The notes beneath the pieces were generated by a model, which did no database searches, was not told the DNA's origin, and worked only from the letters and a program-made list of their open reading frames with translations. Below are positions 11,818 through 23,539 of a stretch of 64,000 nt of DNA, one piece after another. The stretch is from the NCBI GenBank assembly GCA_039720395.1, contig CM077831.1:10865803-10929802 (forward strand), given 5' to 3'. The translations under genes and the position numbers were made by a program. Every line of letters begins with the position of its first letter. Position 1 is the stretch's first letter. This DNA comes from Liquidambar formosana (Eukaryota; Streptophyta; Magnoliopsida; Saxifragales; Altingiaceae).

Positions 11818-13886
11818 ATGTTAGTTCTGCTTCGACTTGGGTACTTAATTCTGATGCGAATTTTGATTCCATGCAGAATCTAGTGGGAACCAGAAGGTAG
11901 AGTAAAGGCAGATCAACTCTACAAGTGGGGAATGGAGCAAACGTTGCTGTATTAGCTGTGGGGCTTGCTACTTGACTCTACCTAATGGAGTAGCTTAGAA
12001 ATAATAGTTGGCTATCTTTACATTCCAGAAGTTATTAGAAACATTAATTTTCTTTCAGTTTTATCTAAACAAGGTTTTAGTTTGATTTAATAAATGTTTT
12101 CTATTTTATTAAATGAAGAGTTCATTACTTCTAGAGTTTATGTGGATGGCCTTTATTTTCTAAACTTTATTGCAAATATGAATTGCAATGAAGCATGATA
12201 GTTCTAAAATTGAATGTTGATAAACCCAAGAGAACAAGAGAAGAGGTTTCTCTTACTTTATAACCTTTACCAATGTTCATTCAAGGTATGGGTACATGTA
12301 CTTAAATAAGTACAAGTCTGAAATATTTGAAAGGTTCAAAGAATTCAGATATGAAGTAGAGAAACAAACTGGTAAAAGTATTAAACCTCATCGATTGGAT
12401 CGAGGAGGCAAATATTTAACCGGTGGTTTTTCAGATCAACTTCTTCAAACAGGCATTCTATTACAATGGACACCTCTTAGAATACCATAACTTAATGGTG
12501 TGTCAGAAAGGAGGAAGAGGACCTTATTGGGTATGGTCTGATCCATGATAAGTTACACCAACTTAATAATATCCTTTTAAGGATATGCCCTAGAAACTGC
12601 CACATACTTGTGAAACAGAGTTCAAACTAAGGCTGTCCTTTAGAACCCGTATGAGATATGTAAAGGGAAGCACTAAGCCTTAAGAATGTTAAGGTATGGG
12701 GTTGCACAATGATATGTAGAGACATATAATGCAACCAAATTGGAAATCAAGATAATTTAAATGTAGGTTTGTGGATTATCTTAAAGAGAGTTTAGGATAC
12801 TAAGTCTATTATCTTGATGAACAAAAGGTGTTTTGTTTGTAAGTTTACAATTTTTCTTGAAAAAGAGTTTACTCAAGAAAGAGGCAATAACAGGAAAATA
12901 GAACTCAAAGAGTTGTCTAATGAGACACAAACTGACAGTGATTCAACCCCTGCTCATGTTGAGACAGAACCCATTATTGTACCATGATTGTACAAAGGGT
13001 TAGTGGGAGTGCGATCGCATTTATGGTCCTATAAGTGGATAACATTCTACTTATCAGGAATAATGTAGAGATGTTGTCATAAGTGAAAGATTGACTTTCA
13101 AAGAATTTCTCCATGAAAGATTTTGGAGAAGCATCCTATATTCTAGGAATAAAGGACTATAGAGATAGATCTTAAAGGATGCTAGGTCTCTCCCAATCAA
13201 TGTACATAGACAAGATTTTGAAAGGGTTCAAAATGCATGATTTCAAAAGAGGTCTAATTCCTGTCAGACATGAAATCAAGTTGTCTAAAAGCATATGCCA
13301 TGCTATCTACATGACCAGATATCAGTTTTGCTGTAAATGTTACGAGTAGATATCAGGCAGACCCAGATAAGGAACACTGGGAAGCAGTCAAGGCTATCCT
13401 TAAGTACTTAAGAAGAACTAAAGGACCTATGCCTTGTCTATAGAGAAAGAAACTTAGAAAAGGTTGGTAGAATGAATTCAGATTTTCAATCTGGTGATGA
13501 TGATAGGAGATCAACATTGAGGTATGTTCTCACCTTAAATGGTAGAGCTGTAAATTAGAGTGCATTGTTGCATGTTTGGATGAAGAAGTTCATTACTGAA
13601 CTAGGAGTGGTTCCTGATATTGAGAAGTCCTTACTATTGTTTTTGTGACAACAATGGTGCTATTGCTCAAGACTAGGATCCACGGTCTCATCTAAAGTCC
13701 AAGCTTTAAGCGGTGATTCCAAGTGATTAGAGAAATCATTGGAAAGGTTGACATATACATATAGAAGATTAATACAATGGAGAATGTAGAAGACCCCTTA
13801 CTAAAGCTCTGATCCAAGTTCAGTTGGATCACCACTGACAGGAAATGGGTATGAGATACATGGTGGATTGGCTATAGTGCAAGTGG
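11818..13886 (+). pseudogene. Copia pol remnants (protease, integrase, RT, RNase H)
   Basis: Recognisable only by comparison with the copy at 61189-64000. Protease region around 11840-11880 with NSDA in place of the DSGA-type active site; integrase core piece 12270-12500; integrase C-terminal piece 12500-12960. A deletion then removes most of RT up to about 12985; the YVDD region (about 13025-13055) is altered. RNase H remnants follow, with ATG AATTCAGAT-type context at 13470-13560. The end of pol at about 13770-13886 leads to the polypurine tract. Many stops and frameshifts; clearly dead. Confidence 0.75.
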
Positions 13887-14084
13887 TGTAAGGAATTGAA
13901 CTAGAAGGAAATAGAATGCGGAATAACTTGAATAACAAAAATTTCCTATCAATTCCATGCAGCCTATGAATCTGATTGTGGTTCATACAAAACAATAAGA
14001 CCCTAATTACAAAGAGAGGGTTTAGAACTTACAGTTGATTATGTCTTCTCCATTTTGCTCCAAGCTTCGAATCCAGACAATAGC

Positions 14085-16804
14085 TGTCACACCCCATTTT
14101 TGCACCACCTTACTAGGGCTCATCATTTCATGTATGTTTTTGTTTTGTTTTTGAGTCTAGTCACTTGCATTAGTTTTTTAGAGTCACAAGTACAATGGAT
14201 ATGAATTTTGGTTCGATTCGGAGTTGATCTTGAGGGATAATAAGAGCTTTTGTGACTTGAGGGGCATAATTGTCTTTTAAGTCCCAAACTTTTCATTTGA
14301 CCTTGGAATGATCTCCAAATTGTCAATTGAAGTTCATATGGATGCATATGAGGTATTTCTAGGTTCAATTTGATGAATCAATGGCTCGGGATTAAAATGG
14401 CTCGACGTAGTTCAAGTTGGTTAATTGACTTTCTTTGGGTTAGCTTCAATTGACTCACAATTACCAACCAAATCTTTTCAAATTGACTTTCATTAGTCAT
14501 CATTTTACCCCCAAAAGTGTTTTATGAAGTTCAATTTTGATATGGAAAGCATTTGGTTTGATCCTATGTGCACACCTATGCTTAGCAAAGATAGAACATA
14601 GCGGTTAACCGCCTTTGTCAAACCTAACCATGCCCCCATGGTTAGTGGTTTTCACCCTAAAATGTTCAAAAATGTATTCCTCATCGAAACACGGTCGTTT
14701 TGGCTTTTGTTTCATCAAAATCGGAGTTAATTTGTCCCCTGAAACACTTCTAGAAGCATTGGGAGTAAAAAATAGGCAAAAATCCAGAGTGGGCTCGAGT
14801 GACCACCCAGCCCTGGGCGGCTAGCCGCCTGGACCCAGGTGGCTAGCCACCCAGGCCCTGGTGGTCACCCGAGAGTACTTTCCTATTTGCTCTATGTTTC
14901 CTTGCTGAAGCGGATTTCTTCCTATTTTAACGAACAAGGACTCTTTTGGACGAGTTTCCTTATAATTTTTGGTAACTTCTGAGTTACTTAAGCCCCAAGG
15001 GGGTCTCTAATAAACCTTGGATTAATTCTTAGGGTTTTAATTCCAGCCATTGGTTAATCCTAAGTGAACTCTATAAATACCCCCCTATGCTTCAGCACAA
15101 GGGAGCCACTTTATGCATTAGAACTTAAGTGTTTGAGAGAGAATAAGAGAGAGAGACTTGAAGGAGAGCTGGAGTTCTTGCTGTAGCCTTGAAGAACATT
15201 GATTGAAGACATCCACAAGAACAAGAGAGAGTCTATACAGCAACAAGGAAGGCTTTCTTAAGGTATTCTTCTTTTCTATTCAAGCTTAAACTAGGGTATC
15301 ATGTAGAATAGCTTTATTGCATGCAATGCTTATGATTTGTACCATGGATTGAGGTTTCTATTAGTTAATACATGTGATGATAATAATGATGTTCATGATG
15401 AGTTTTGCATGCTTTAGAGTTAGTTCATAGGTCTTAATGCATAGTTGTGATTCTTGTGCTTCTGTTGTCCTTGTTTTAGAATAGGGTCATTGCATGCTAG
15501 AGTTAATTAGGGTTTTTTGTCATGTTATATGGCTTTAGTTAGTTAATATGCATGATTTAGGTTCTGTTTGGTTTGTTTTTAGCATGTTTAGAGTTTGTTT
15601 TGTGTAATTTTTAAGCATAATTGTGAGTTTAGGGTTTTAGTGTCCTTGTTTTAGGTTAGTTTCATACAGCATGTTAAAGTAGGTCTTTTTATTGATTTTT
15701 CTTCATAGTTGCTGTATATTTTTTGCATGTAGAGTAACTATGATATTTTTGCATGCACGTTAGTTGATTTCTAGGGTTTTTTATGCATGATATGGTTCTA
15801 GGATTATGTTAGAGCTTATATTTATTCGTTGTTTTTGCTGTTAGCATGTTTAGTGGATGATTTTAGGCCTTGATACTATTTTGTCCAGATTTATATATCA
15901 TTGTGTTTGCATGGTTTTGAGCACGTGTAAGGGTGCAAATAGGTGTGGTAATTGTCCTATGACAAATAGGGCTGACATTGCTTGAAATTGCTAATGTTTG
16001 GAGCTATCACGCTTAGGTAAGCGGGTGTGAAGGTGCCCCAATTCACCTCTCTTCCTTAACTCTTTCTCTTCTCCCTCTTTAGGGTTATTTTTTAATATGA
16101 ATCTATGGTTTTAATTAGAGGTTTCCTTGTTAAATAAAATTCTGGTTTTTATCAAAGTTTCCACCTTGTGGAATTCTTTCCAAATTCAAACTTGTTTATT
16201 CAATTCTCTTTCAAATAAGGAAACCTAGGGTTTTTACCATAGGTTTATATTAAGATTTAACCCTATTTCTAATCGAACTACGTGGACTTTGATCCATGTA
16301 TTTCGTTGTATGGTACGTAGGCGCTCTTCGTGAGGCTCAAGTCCATTCTAGGATCCAAGTATCCTAGATTTCTTTCTTTCTTTCTTTTCTTTTCTTTCTT
16401 TTCTGTTTTATTTGCTTATTATACATGGATGGATGAATGAAATATATGATATGCATGCAATTCTTGTGATGATATACTTGCTGATTTTTGTATGGAAAAG
16501 ATCTTAATTTAGCCCAAATAAACCGAGAGACCGAAAGGGTGACATGGGTGCCTATAGGCTTTGCCTAGAACCTTCCCATGTCATAACTTAGCCTCCGAAT
16601 CCCCGATTTCTTTGGTTTCCAAAAGACTATTTTTGCCTTTCCTTTTTAAACATGGAGTCATTCAAATTGTTTTCTTAAAATAAAACTATTTTTAGGGTTT
16701 TCCTTGTTTCCTTTAAAAAATAAGGTGGCGACTCCTTTTTGTTTTCAAAACCCAATTCTTTCTTTTTTCATCAACCCTTGTGGGCCCAATTTCCGGGCTT
16801 CACA
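14085..16804 (+). mobile_element. Gypsy solo LTR inside the reverse copia LTR
   Basis: 2720 bp, starts TGTCACACCCC and ends GGGCTTCACA, flanked by atagc (14080-14084) and gtagc (16805-16809), a 5-bp duplication with one mismatch. Same family as the LTRs at 1-576, 1550-4577 and 20881-23379. It has a good TATA box, tataaata at 15072-15079, and the shared CACGTG box at 15922-15927. Confidence 0.9.
15072..15079 (+). promoter_or_regulatory. TATA box of gypsy LTR
   Basis: tataaata in the middle of the LTR, conserved as the reverse form at 22396-22403 in the 5' LTR of the minus-strand element and as tataaata at 45308-45315 in the other gypsy LTR. Transcription would start about 30 bases downstream and define the U3/R border. 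Confidence 0.6.
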
Positions 16805-17123
16805 GTAGCGTACGAGCAGTCCAAGTGTACTTCTTCCAATGGTATCCACACCTAGCTAGAGCTTCAAGTCCTTTCCTTCTTTCCCATGTTGTTGCCAGAG
16901 TAGGAGAATAGAGAAGAGAGAGAGAGAGCCCCTTATGATTTTCGGCCAGCCTTGGGGAGCCTCCAAAAAGTGATCAAGTGATGATGTCATCACATCATAG
17001 GAGGCTTTATAAAGCCTCCACTAGGGTTGGCCAAAGGGGGGACTTCAAACCTTAATAGGTTTTGTGTAATTACTCATAATTACACAATAACCCCTCTAGT
17101 TTGTATCTTAACAAATGGGAGAT

Positions 17124-18827
17124 GGTTAGGATTATGCCCTAGAACCAATCATAGAGATGATTGTTTAGGGATTAGGAACAATCAATCGATTTCATTTATG
17201 CATGTCACATTTATTATTGATTTAATAAAAGGGCTTATTCTATTATGTTTATATGCATCATTTATATTTACATAATATGTCCATGGAGTTAGAGTTGAGA
17301 AAATAAAATTACAAAGTGTTGTAATTTTGAGACTGTAAATATATCTCTGTACTAAACTCCTAAAACATTCCTAGTTGAAGGTTCACTATGATGGATAGTA
17401 ATCAACCATACGACTAGCACTTGTTAGGTTGACTCTATAGGAGGATAGCTAGTCTCAAGCTATTTGTGTGGAGACACTACAATCAAGAAGTGGGTGCCTA
17501 TTATAAGAATAGGTACACTGAATGTGACTAAAGATATGAGATAAACTGAATGGAGTTTTAACCTGCCTGTCAATCAGTTTCTCATTGTTATAGTGGTATA
17601 AGTAATCCTTAGACTTGAGACATCATAGTTATCTTATGCATGTAGCTTTAGAAATTTGATAACACTAAGTGCAGATCCTATTTAGGGGTCTGTAAGGGTG
17701 TTCATTGGCCCTACGGCTATGTGTGTGAAGGCATGTGAGTGATCAACAAGGAATCCATCACTCTTAAGAAAAAGAGAGTGAATGTCTCATATAGCATTCA
17801 TTGAATATAACTCATTAAATCTATGGGCCCATGGTAGTATGAATATGGAAAGGAGTTTCTATAAATAAGTTCATCATTGAGTTGATATTAATGAATAAGT
17901 ATAAAGTAATTGAACTAGGGACTTGACAGACTTCCATGTCCTATTAGTTCAATTAGGAGACATTGTGTTGATGGAAGGATGGAATTGTAACCTGTAAACT
18001 ATAACAGAAGAGTTCTTTGTAAATGACTATTCACCTCATTAAGGACCACACCATGAGCCATATGTTAGGTGTTACTCATGGTTAGTAGAAGCCCTAATTG
18101 ATATAAATGAGTTATAATCAATTAGGGAATTGAAAGGAGTTTTAATTAGACCCTCTAATGTTAAGAGTTCCATTGTGCACACCTCGTGCTATCCCTACTA
18201 CTTGATGATGTGAACCCAATGGGTCACACACTAATCATGCTAAGAGAGCTTGAATATCTTTGAGAGAAAGGGCATAAGGGAATAAAAGAATTGTTCTTAA
18301 GGGGCAAGGTTGTATAAGATACAAATTAGAGGGGTTATTGTGCAATTAAGAGTAATTACACAAAACCCTCTAGGGTTTAAAGACCCCCCTTGGCTGGCCC
18401 TAGTTGGAGGCTATTTAAAGCTTTTTATAATGTGATGACATCATCACTTGAAGCACTCTTGGAGGCTCCCAAGTGCTGGCCAAAAATTTCAAATCTCCCT
18501 CTCTCTCTCTCCTCTCTTCTTCTACTCTAGCATCAACAAGGAAAAGAAGGAAAGGACTTCAAGTTCAAGTTAGGTGTGGATACCGTTGGAGGCAGTACAC
18601 TTGAACTGCTTATTCATTGCTGCCCAGAGTTCAAGCTTGGAGCAAAAAGGAGAAGACAAAGCTTGGAGCATAAAGGAGAAGACTTTGTTCAACTGTAAGT
18701 ATCCTAACTCTCTTTGTAGTTAGGGTTTCTGTTTTGTATTATGCATAATTGGATTCATGGGTTTGGGAATCGTAGGAAAATTTTAATTCCGCCTTTGTAT
18801 GTTTTCCTCCCTATTCGATTCCCAACA
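17124..18827 (+). repeat. Copia 3' LTR of element 1
   Basis: About 1.70 kb, matching 5306-6983 along its length, ending CCCAACA at 18827 right before the duplication gttcc. The first base pair is blurred (ggttagg for tgttagg). Donor-like GTAAGT at about 18695. Both LTRs carry small indels relative to each other, so the insertion is not recent. Confidence 0.9.
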
Positions 18828-19801
18828 GTTCCTTAATTGCTCCTCTTTATTAATTGTACCATCACCAATGGCATCTTCTACTTGAATTCCACCCCCAATC
18901 AAAGCCTTAAAGTTTGGGAAATAGCTTGCAAATAGATGTTTATGGTAAATAGGGAGGAGGTTCTTAACTACCATTTGAATTTGCTCTTCTTCATTAGGTC
19001 AGTTTGCTATATGAGAAGCCTTTTGTCTCCACCTTGTAATGAATTCGGAGAAAGTTTCATTCGCCTCTTGCTTTATTGTTTCCAAGTCCCTATGAGTAAC
19101 ATCCACTGCAGTGTTATACTTGTATTGAAAGGTGAACTCATTACATATATCTTCCCAAGTCCGAGTTCTATTCTCATCCAATGCTAAGAACCATTTCAAT
19201 GCAGAGGTCGCCAGTGTCTCATGGAACATTTAAGCTAATAGCTCATCGCTTGCTCCTCGAGTGTGCATAGCACGCACATATATCCTCAAGTGGATCTTGG
19301 GGTAGCCCGTTCCATCAAATTTTTCTAACTCTAGCATTTTAAATTGTAGTGGAATGTGAGCTTGTGGGAACAAGGACAGTGTGTGCACATCCACCATATC
19401 ATCAGTTCTATAAATCCCCTTTATAGTTCTCTCTAAAGCCTCTACTTTGCCTAGCCAACACAGAATCACTACTAGTAGCCTTCCCCTTGGCTTCTCTTTT
19501 CTAGGTTAGTGATCTCAGGTTTCGAACTACTTTCTCCTTTTGTCTTAGTGTTCTCATTGGATTGAAATCCATCTTCAGTGCTAGACCCATGAGGTGCACC
19601 CAAGGAATGGGTCTTAGAACCGTTGTTTTTTTCTAGATCTGCCATCTTCTGTTGATTATCTTGAGCCAGTTTCAATGTTGTTTCAGAGGTCTTTGAGGTA
19701 TAGTCCAACTTTGTCATAATGGCTTTCAAATAAGCCTCAAGGTTAAAGTTCCTTTCACTAGTCCCTTCGTCAACCATCTTAGGTTCAAAATTTGAGTCCA
19801 A
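18828..19801 (-). pseudogene. Gypsy gag, N-terminal and central part
   Basis: Read from 19801 downwards. The first 109 codons hold a low-complexity N-terminus; a frameshift near 19470 leads to the second frame with two in-frame stops (near 19230 and 18999). The central part contains WFLALDENRTRTWEDICNEF and FSEFITRWRQKA, typical of the retrotransposon Gag domain of plant Ty3/gypsy elements. It is cut at 18828 by the copia element and continues at 5305-5064 with the zinc finger. Gag would form the particle; this copy cannot make it. Confidence 0.85.
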
Positions 19802-20858
19802 CTTTAATAAGTTGTCATGGGTTTAATCTAGCCCCTCCTTCAAAAACAAAATCCCCTTTTTAGGCTATGACAAAAACATTTTAACAATATTTCCATGACT
19901 GTACTAAATTGATAAGTGTGATCTTATAAAGCATTCCCTTAGTTAGACATCTCATCTCTAAGAGTACCTTGAAGTGTGAGGTGATATACTAACGACATGA
20001 AGGTGAGTCACTTAGTCTTAAGTTCTAGCCATTAATCATCATAAAACTATCAAGAGTCACTTTTCCCCAAGTATAGGCAAACTATGGGCTAGATCTAAAC
20101 AGGATATCTCATTAGTTAGACACCTCATCCTTAAAAGTGTTCCTTAAGATGGAAGGTGAAGTGACATACAAAGGACAAAGATAAATAAGCCCCTACTTCT
20201 TAACTCTAAAGCCCATGATTAAATGGTCTTAACCCACACACCTTAATTAGTCACTCCCTCCTTTAGGGCCTCTTGGGTGAAGAGTGGAGGTACTTATTAA
20301 GGGTATGTAGGTGAGACCATATATCAAGTGTTGATTATTACCCATAGTTAAAGTAAACCAAAGCATACAACACAACTTATGAGCATGGCAATACAACACA
20401 AGCACTTCATGATATCTTTACAATCAAATGTGAGTGCCTAAGGGTGAATCAATAGTGTCCTATAAGGCGCACTACATGCACTAAGAGATTGTAGGCTAGG
20501 GTCCCTCACTTGCTTGAATCAATCTATATACCTAACCACATGTGGCATCAGGAACGCTGCATCGGTCCAGCAATACGTGATTGATTCATTTAATATAAAA
20601 AAGGGCAAGCCTAAAGGTACTAGGTAAGAGAGGTTGATAGCTTTCATCCCAACACTTGGAATCAGGAAAACTAAAGTTAAAATTAGGCCCATCTCAATGC
20701 AAGGATACATCGAGGGACAATCAAGCCTATTATGCAAAAGTTGCGCATACGATGCAATAAATGAAAGCACACAATCAAGCAGATGCATGTGATTGATTTT
20801 AATTAAATATAAGAAATTAATTTAGCCCACTTAAACTTTATAGAGTCTAGCCCACAAA
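19802..20858 (-). mobile_element. 5' leader of the minus-strand gypsy element
   Basis: About 1.06 kb between the primer site and the gag ATG. The frame at 20519-20788 has no recognisable domain, but part of it (FLMPHV-type residues) has a counterpart in the leader of the plus-strand copy near 51085-51110, so this is a conserved leader rather than a proven gene. Confidence 0.65.
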
Positions 20859-20876
20859 TCCCCAATGGAGTCGCCA
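20859..20876 (-). other. Gypsy primer binding site
   Basis: The minus strand reads tggcgactccattgggga four bases after the LTR end. The plus-strand element has tggcgactccactgggga at 50787-50804 in the same position. It begins with TGG as needed to pair with a tRNA CCA end; the tRNA was not identified. Confidence 0.7.
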
Positions 20877-20880
20877 AACT

Positions 20881-23379
20881 ATGAGTTCTAAAAAGTGGCC
20901 CACACAATTGAAAAAGATTGTTTGAAAAAGAAAAGGAGTCGCCACCTTATTTTTTAAAGGAAACAAATAAAACCCTAAAAACACTTTGTTTTAAAGAAAA
21001 CAATTGAATGACTCCATGTTTAAAAAAGAAAAGCAAAAATAGTCTTTTTGGAAACTAAATAGACTAGGGATTCAGAGGCTAAGTTATGACATAGGAAGGT
21101 TCTAGGCAAAGCCTATAGGCACCCATGTCACCCTTTCGGTCTCTTAGTTTATTTAGGCTAAATTAAAGTCTTTTCCACACAAAAATCAGCAAATATCATC
21201 ACAAAACAGCATGCATTTATCCATCCATTCATCCGTTCACCATAAACAAATAAAATAAAAAGAAGAAAAAAGAAGAAAATTAAGATACTTAGATCCAATG
21301 GTGGACTTGAACCTCAAAGCGAGTGCCTAAGTACCTATGTATTAGAAATACATGGATCAAAGTCCATGTAGTTCGAAAGGAATAAGGTTATAACCTAATA
21401 TGAACCTATGGAAAAAACCCTAAGTTCCCTTACTTTGAAAAGTAGAAAATTTTTTGAGTAAACCAAGTCTGAAAACTTCCATAGGATGGAAACATTAATA
21501 AAAAGGTATTTTATTTAACAAGGAAACCTTTGGTAATTACCCTAAATCCATATTAAGAGATAACCCTAATAAGGGAGAAGAGAAAGAATAAAGAAGAGAG
21601 TTAGGGCATTTTCATACCCTACTTATCTTGTGCAATTTACTCCAAGCATTAGCAAATTTAAGCAATAACAGCCTTTTTTGCAATAAGGCAATTATTACAC
21701 CTATTTACACCCTTACACGTGCTCAAAACCATGCAAAAACAGTGATATGTAAATCTAGACAGAATAGTATTAAAGCCTAAAATCATCTATTAATCATGTA
21801 AATAACAAGAACAAGAACATAACACAAACCCTAATACAACCCCTACATGCAATAACCTACCTAATATGCATAAAAACCTAGAAATCCACTAATATGAATG
21901 CAATAATTATCATAGTTATTCTATATACTGGACATATATAACAACCACAAAGAAAAACCAAACAAAAATCCTAACCTAGCATGCTATATGCAACTAACCT
22001 AAAACAAAGATAATAGAAACCCTAAACTCACAATTATGCATTAAATCCTATAGAATAACCCTAAATCATGCTATACTCATCATGAACAGCATTTATTTCA
22101 TGTATATTAACTAACTAGATCATTAATACACGATAAAAATGTTAACTTCAGCATGCAATGAACCTATTCTATGAGAAACCCTAGTTTAAGCACTAATAGA
22201 GAAGAGAATTACCTTAGGAAAGCTTCTTTTGCTGCTGTAGAGACTCTCTCCTTCACTTGTGAATGATTTGAAACAAGCTTCTTCAAGGCTACAGCAAGAA
22301 CCCTAGCTCTCCTTTAAAAGTCTCTCTCTTAGTCTCTCTTATAACTCAGGTTTAATGCATAAAAGTGGTTCCCCTAATGCTGAAACATAGTGGGGTATTT
22401 ATAGACTTTAATTGGGATAAATCAATGGTTAAGATTAAAACCCTAAAAATTAATTCAAGGGTTATTAAAGACTCCCTTGGTGCATAAGAAACTCAAAAGT
22501 TACCCAAAATTAGAAGGAAAGTCGTCTAAAAGAGTTCAGGTTCGTCAAAATTGGAAAAAATCCCGCTTCACCACAAAAATAGGAAAGTGGCCTCGGGTGA
22601 CCACCTAGCCTTGGGCAGGTAGCCACCTAGGGCTAGGCAGCTAGCCTCTCAAGGCTGGGGGGTCACCCGAGCCTGCTTCAGCTTTTCCCTTTTTTTTGAA
22701 TTCCTTTCTTTCTAGGAGTGTTTTAGGGGTCAAATTAACTCCGATTTTGATGAAATAAAAGCCAAAACGACCGTGTTTTGATGAGAAATAATTTTTAAAC
22801 ATTTTAGGACAAAAACCACTAACCATGAGTGCATGGTTAGGTTTTGCAAAGGCGGTTAACGATTATGCACTACCATTGCAAAGCATAGGTATGCACATAA
22901 GATTGAACCAAATGTTTTCCAACCCAAAATTAAACTTTCCAAAACACTTTTAGGGATAAAATAAAGACTAATTGAAGTCAATTTGAAAAGAATTGATGAG
23001 TAATTGTGAGTCGAATTGAGCTAAACCGAAATGAGTCTTTTAACCAACTTGAACCATATTGAACCATTTTAACCCTAAGCCATTGATTCATCAAATTGAA
23101 CCTAGAAACACCTCATATGCATCAATATGAACTCTAATTGACAATTTGGAGATCATTTCAAAGTCAAATGAAAAGTTTGTGATCTAAAAGACGATTATGC
23201 CCCTCGAATCACAAAAGTTCTTAGTAACCCTCAAGATCGACTCCTAATTGAACCAAAATTCATACCTATTATCCTTAGGACTCTAAAAACCTAATACAAA
23301 TTACTAGACTCAAAAATAAAACAAAAACCTACATGAGGTGACAAACCCTAGTAAGGTGGTGCAAAAATGGGGTGTGACA
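20881..23379 (-). repeat. Gypsy 5' LTR of the minus-strand element
   Basis: About 2.5 kb, starting TGTCACACCCC at 23379 and ending next to the primer site. TATA box in reverse at 22396-22403; CACGTG box in reverse at 21716-21721. The flank aaagc (23380-23384) would be the target duplication, whose partner is outside the window. Confidence 0.85.
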
Positions 23380-23539
23380 AAAGCCCTCATTGGTGTAGCA
23401 AGTTTCACTTGCGAACCAATGATAAAAGACCATCCCATTTTTTCTTGAGAAAGTAATTGCATTAAGTTTAAATGGAGAACTCCATCATCCTATAGAATTC
23501 ATCACATATCTTAAATAAGTAGAAGTCAATGTCTGGGTA

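Larger units (their letters stand above)
13887..17113 (-). mobile_element. Short reverse copia solo LTR, itself interrupted
   Basis: On the minus strand it begins TGTTAAGATACAAA at 17113 and ends at 13887, flanked by agtgg (13882-13886) and aatgg (17114-17118), a 5-bp duplication with one change. Without the nested gypsy LTR (14085-16804 plus its duplication) it is only about 500 bp and matches just the last part of the usual 1.66 kb LTR. It kept TATA-like sequence (about 17007) and donor GTAAGT (reverse, about 14031). It is inserted a few bases before the 3' LTR of copia element 1. Confidence 0.8.
5306..18827 (+). mobile_element. Complete but decayed Ty1/copia retrotransposon with nested insertions
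   Basis: 5' LTR 5306-6983, primer site, about 4.3 kb leader (one MITE included), gag at 11269, pol remnants to 13886, 3' LTR 17124-18827. The element is flanked by gttcc at 5301-5305 and 18828-18832. Without the MITE and the 3.2 kb solo-LTR nest near the 3' end it would be about 9.6 kb. Compared with the copy at 56568-64000, pol has lost a piece of integrase near 12240 and about 0.7 kb of the N-terminal RT near 12985, and many stops have accumulated. It sits inside the gag gene of a minus-strand gypsy element. Confidence 0.9.
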
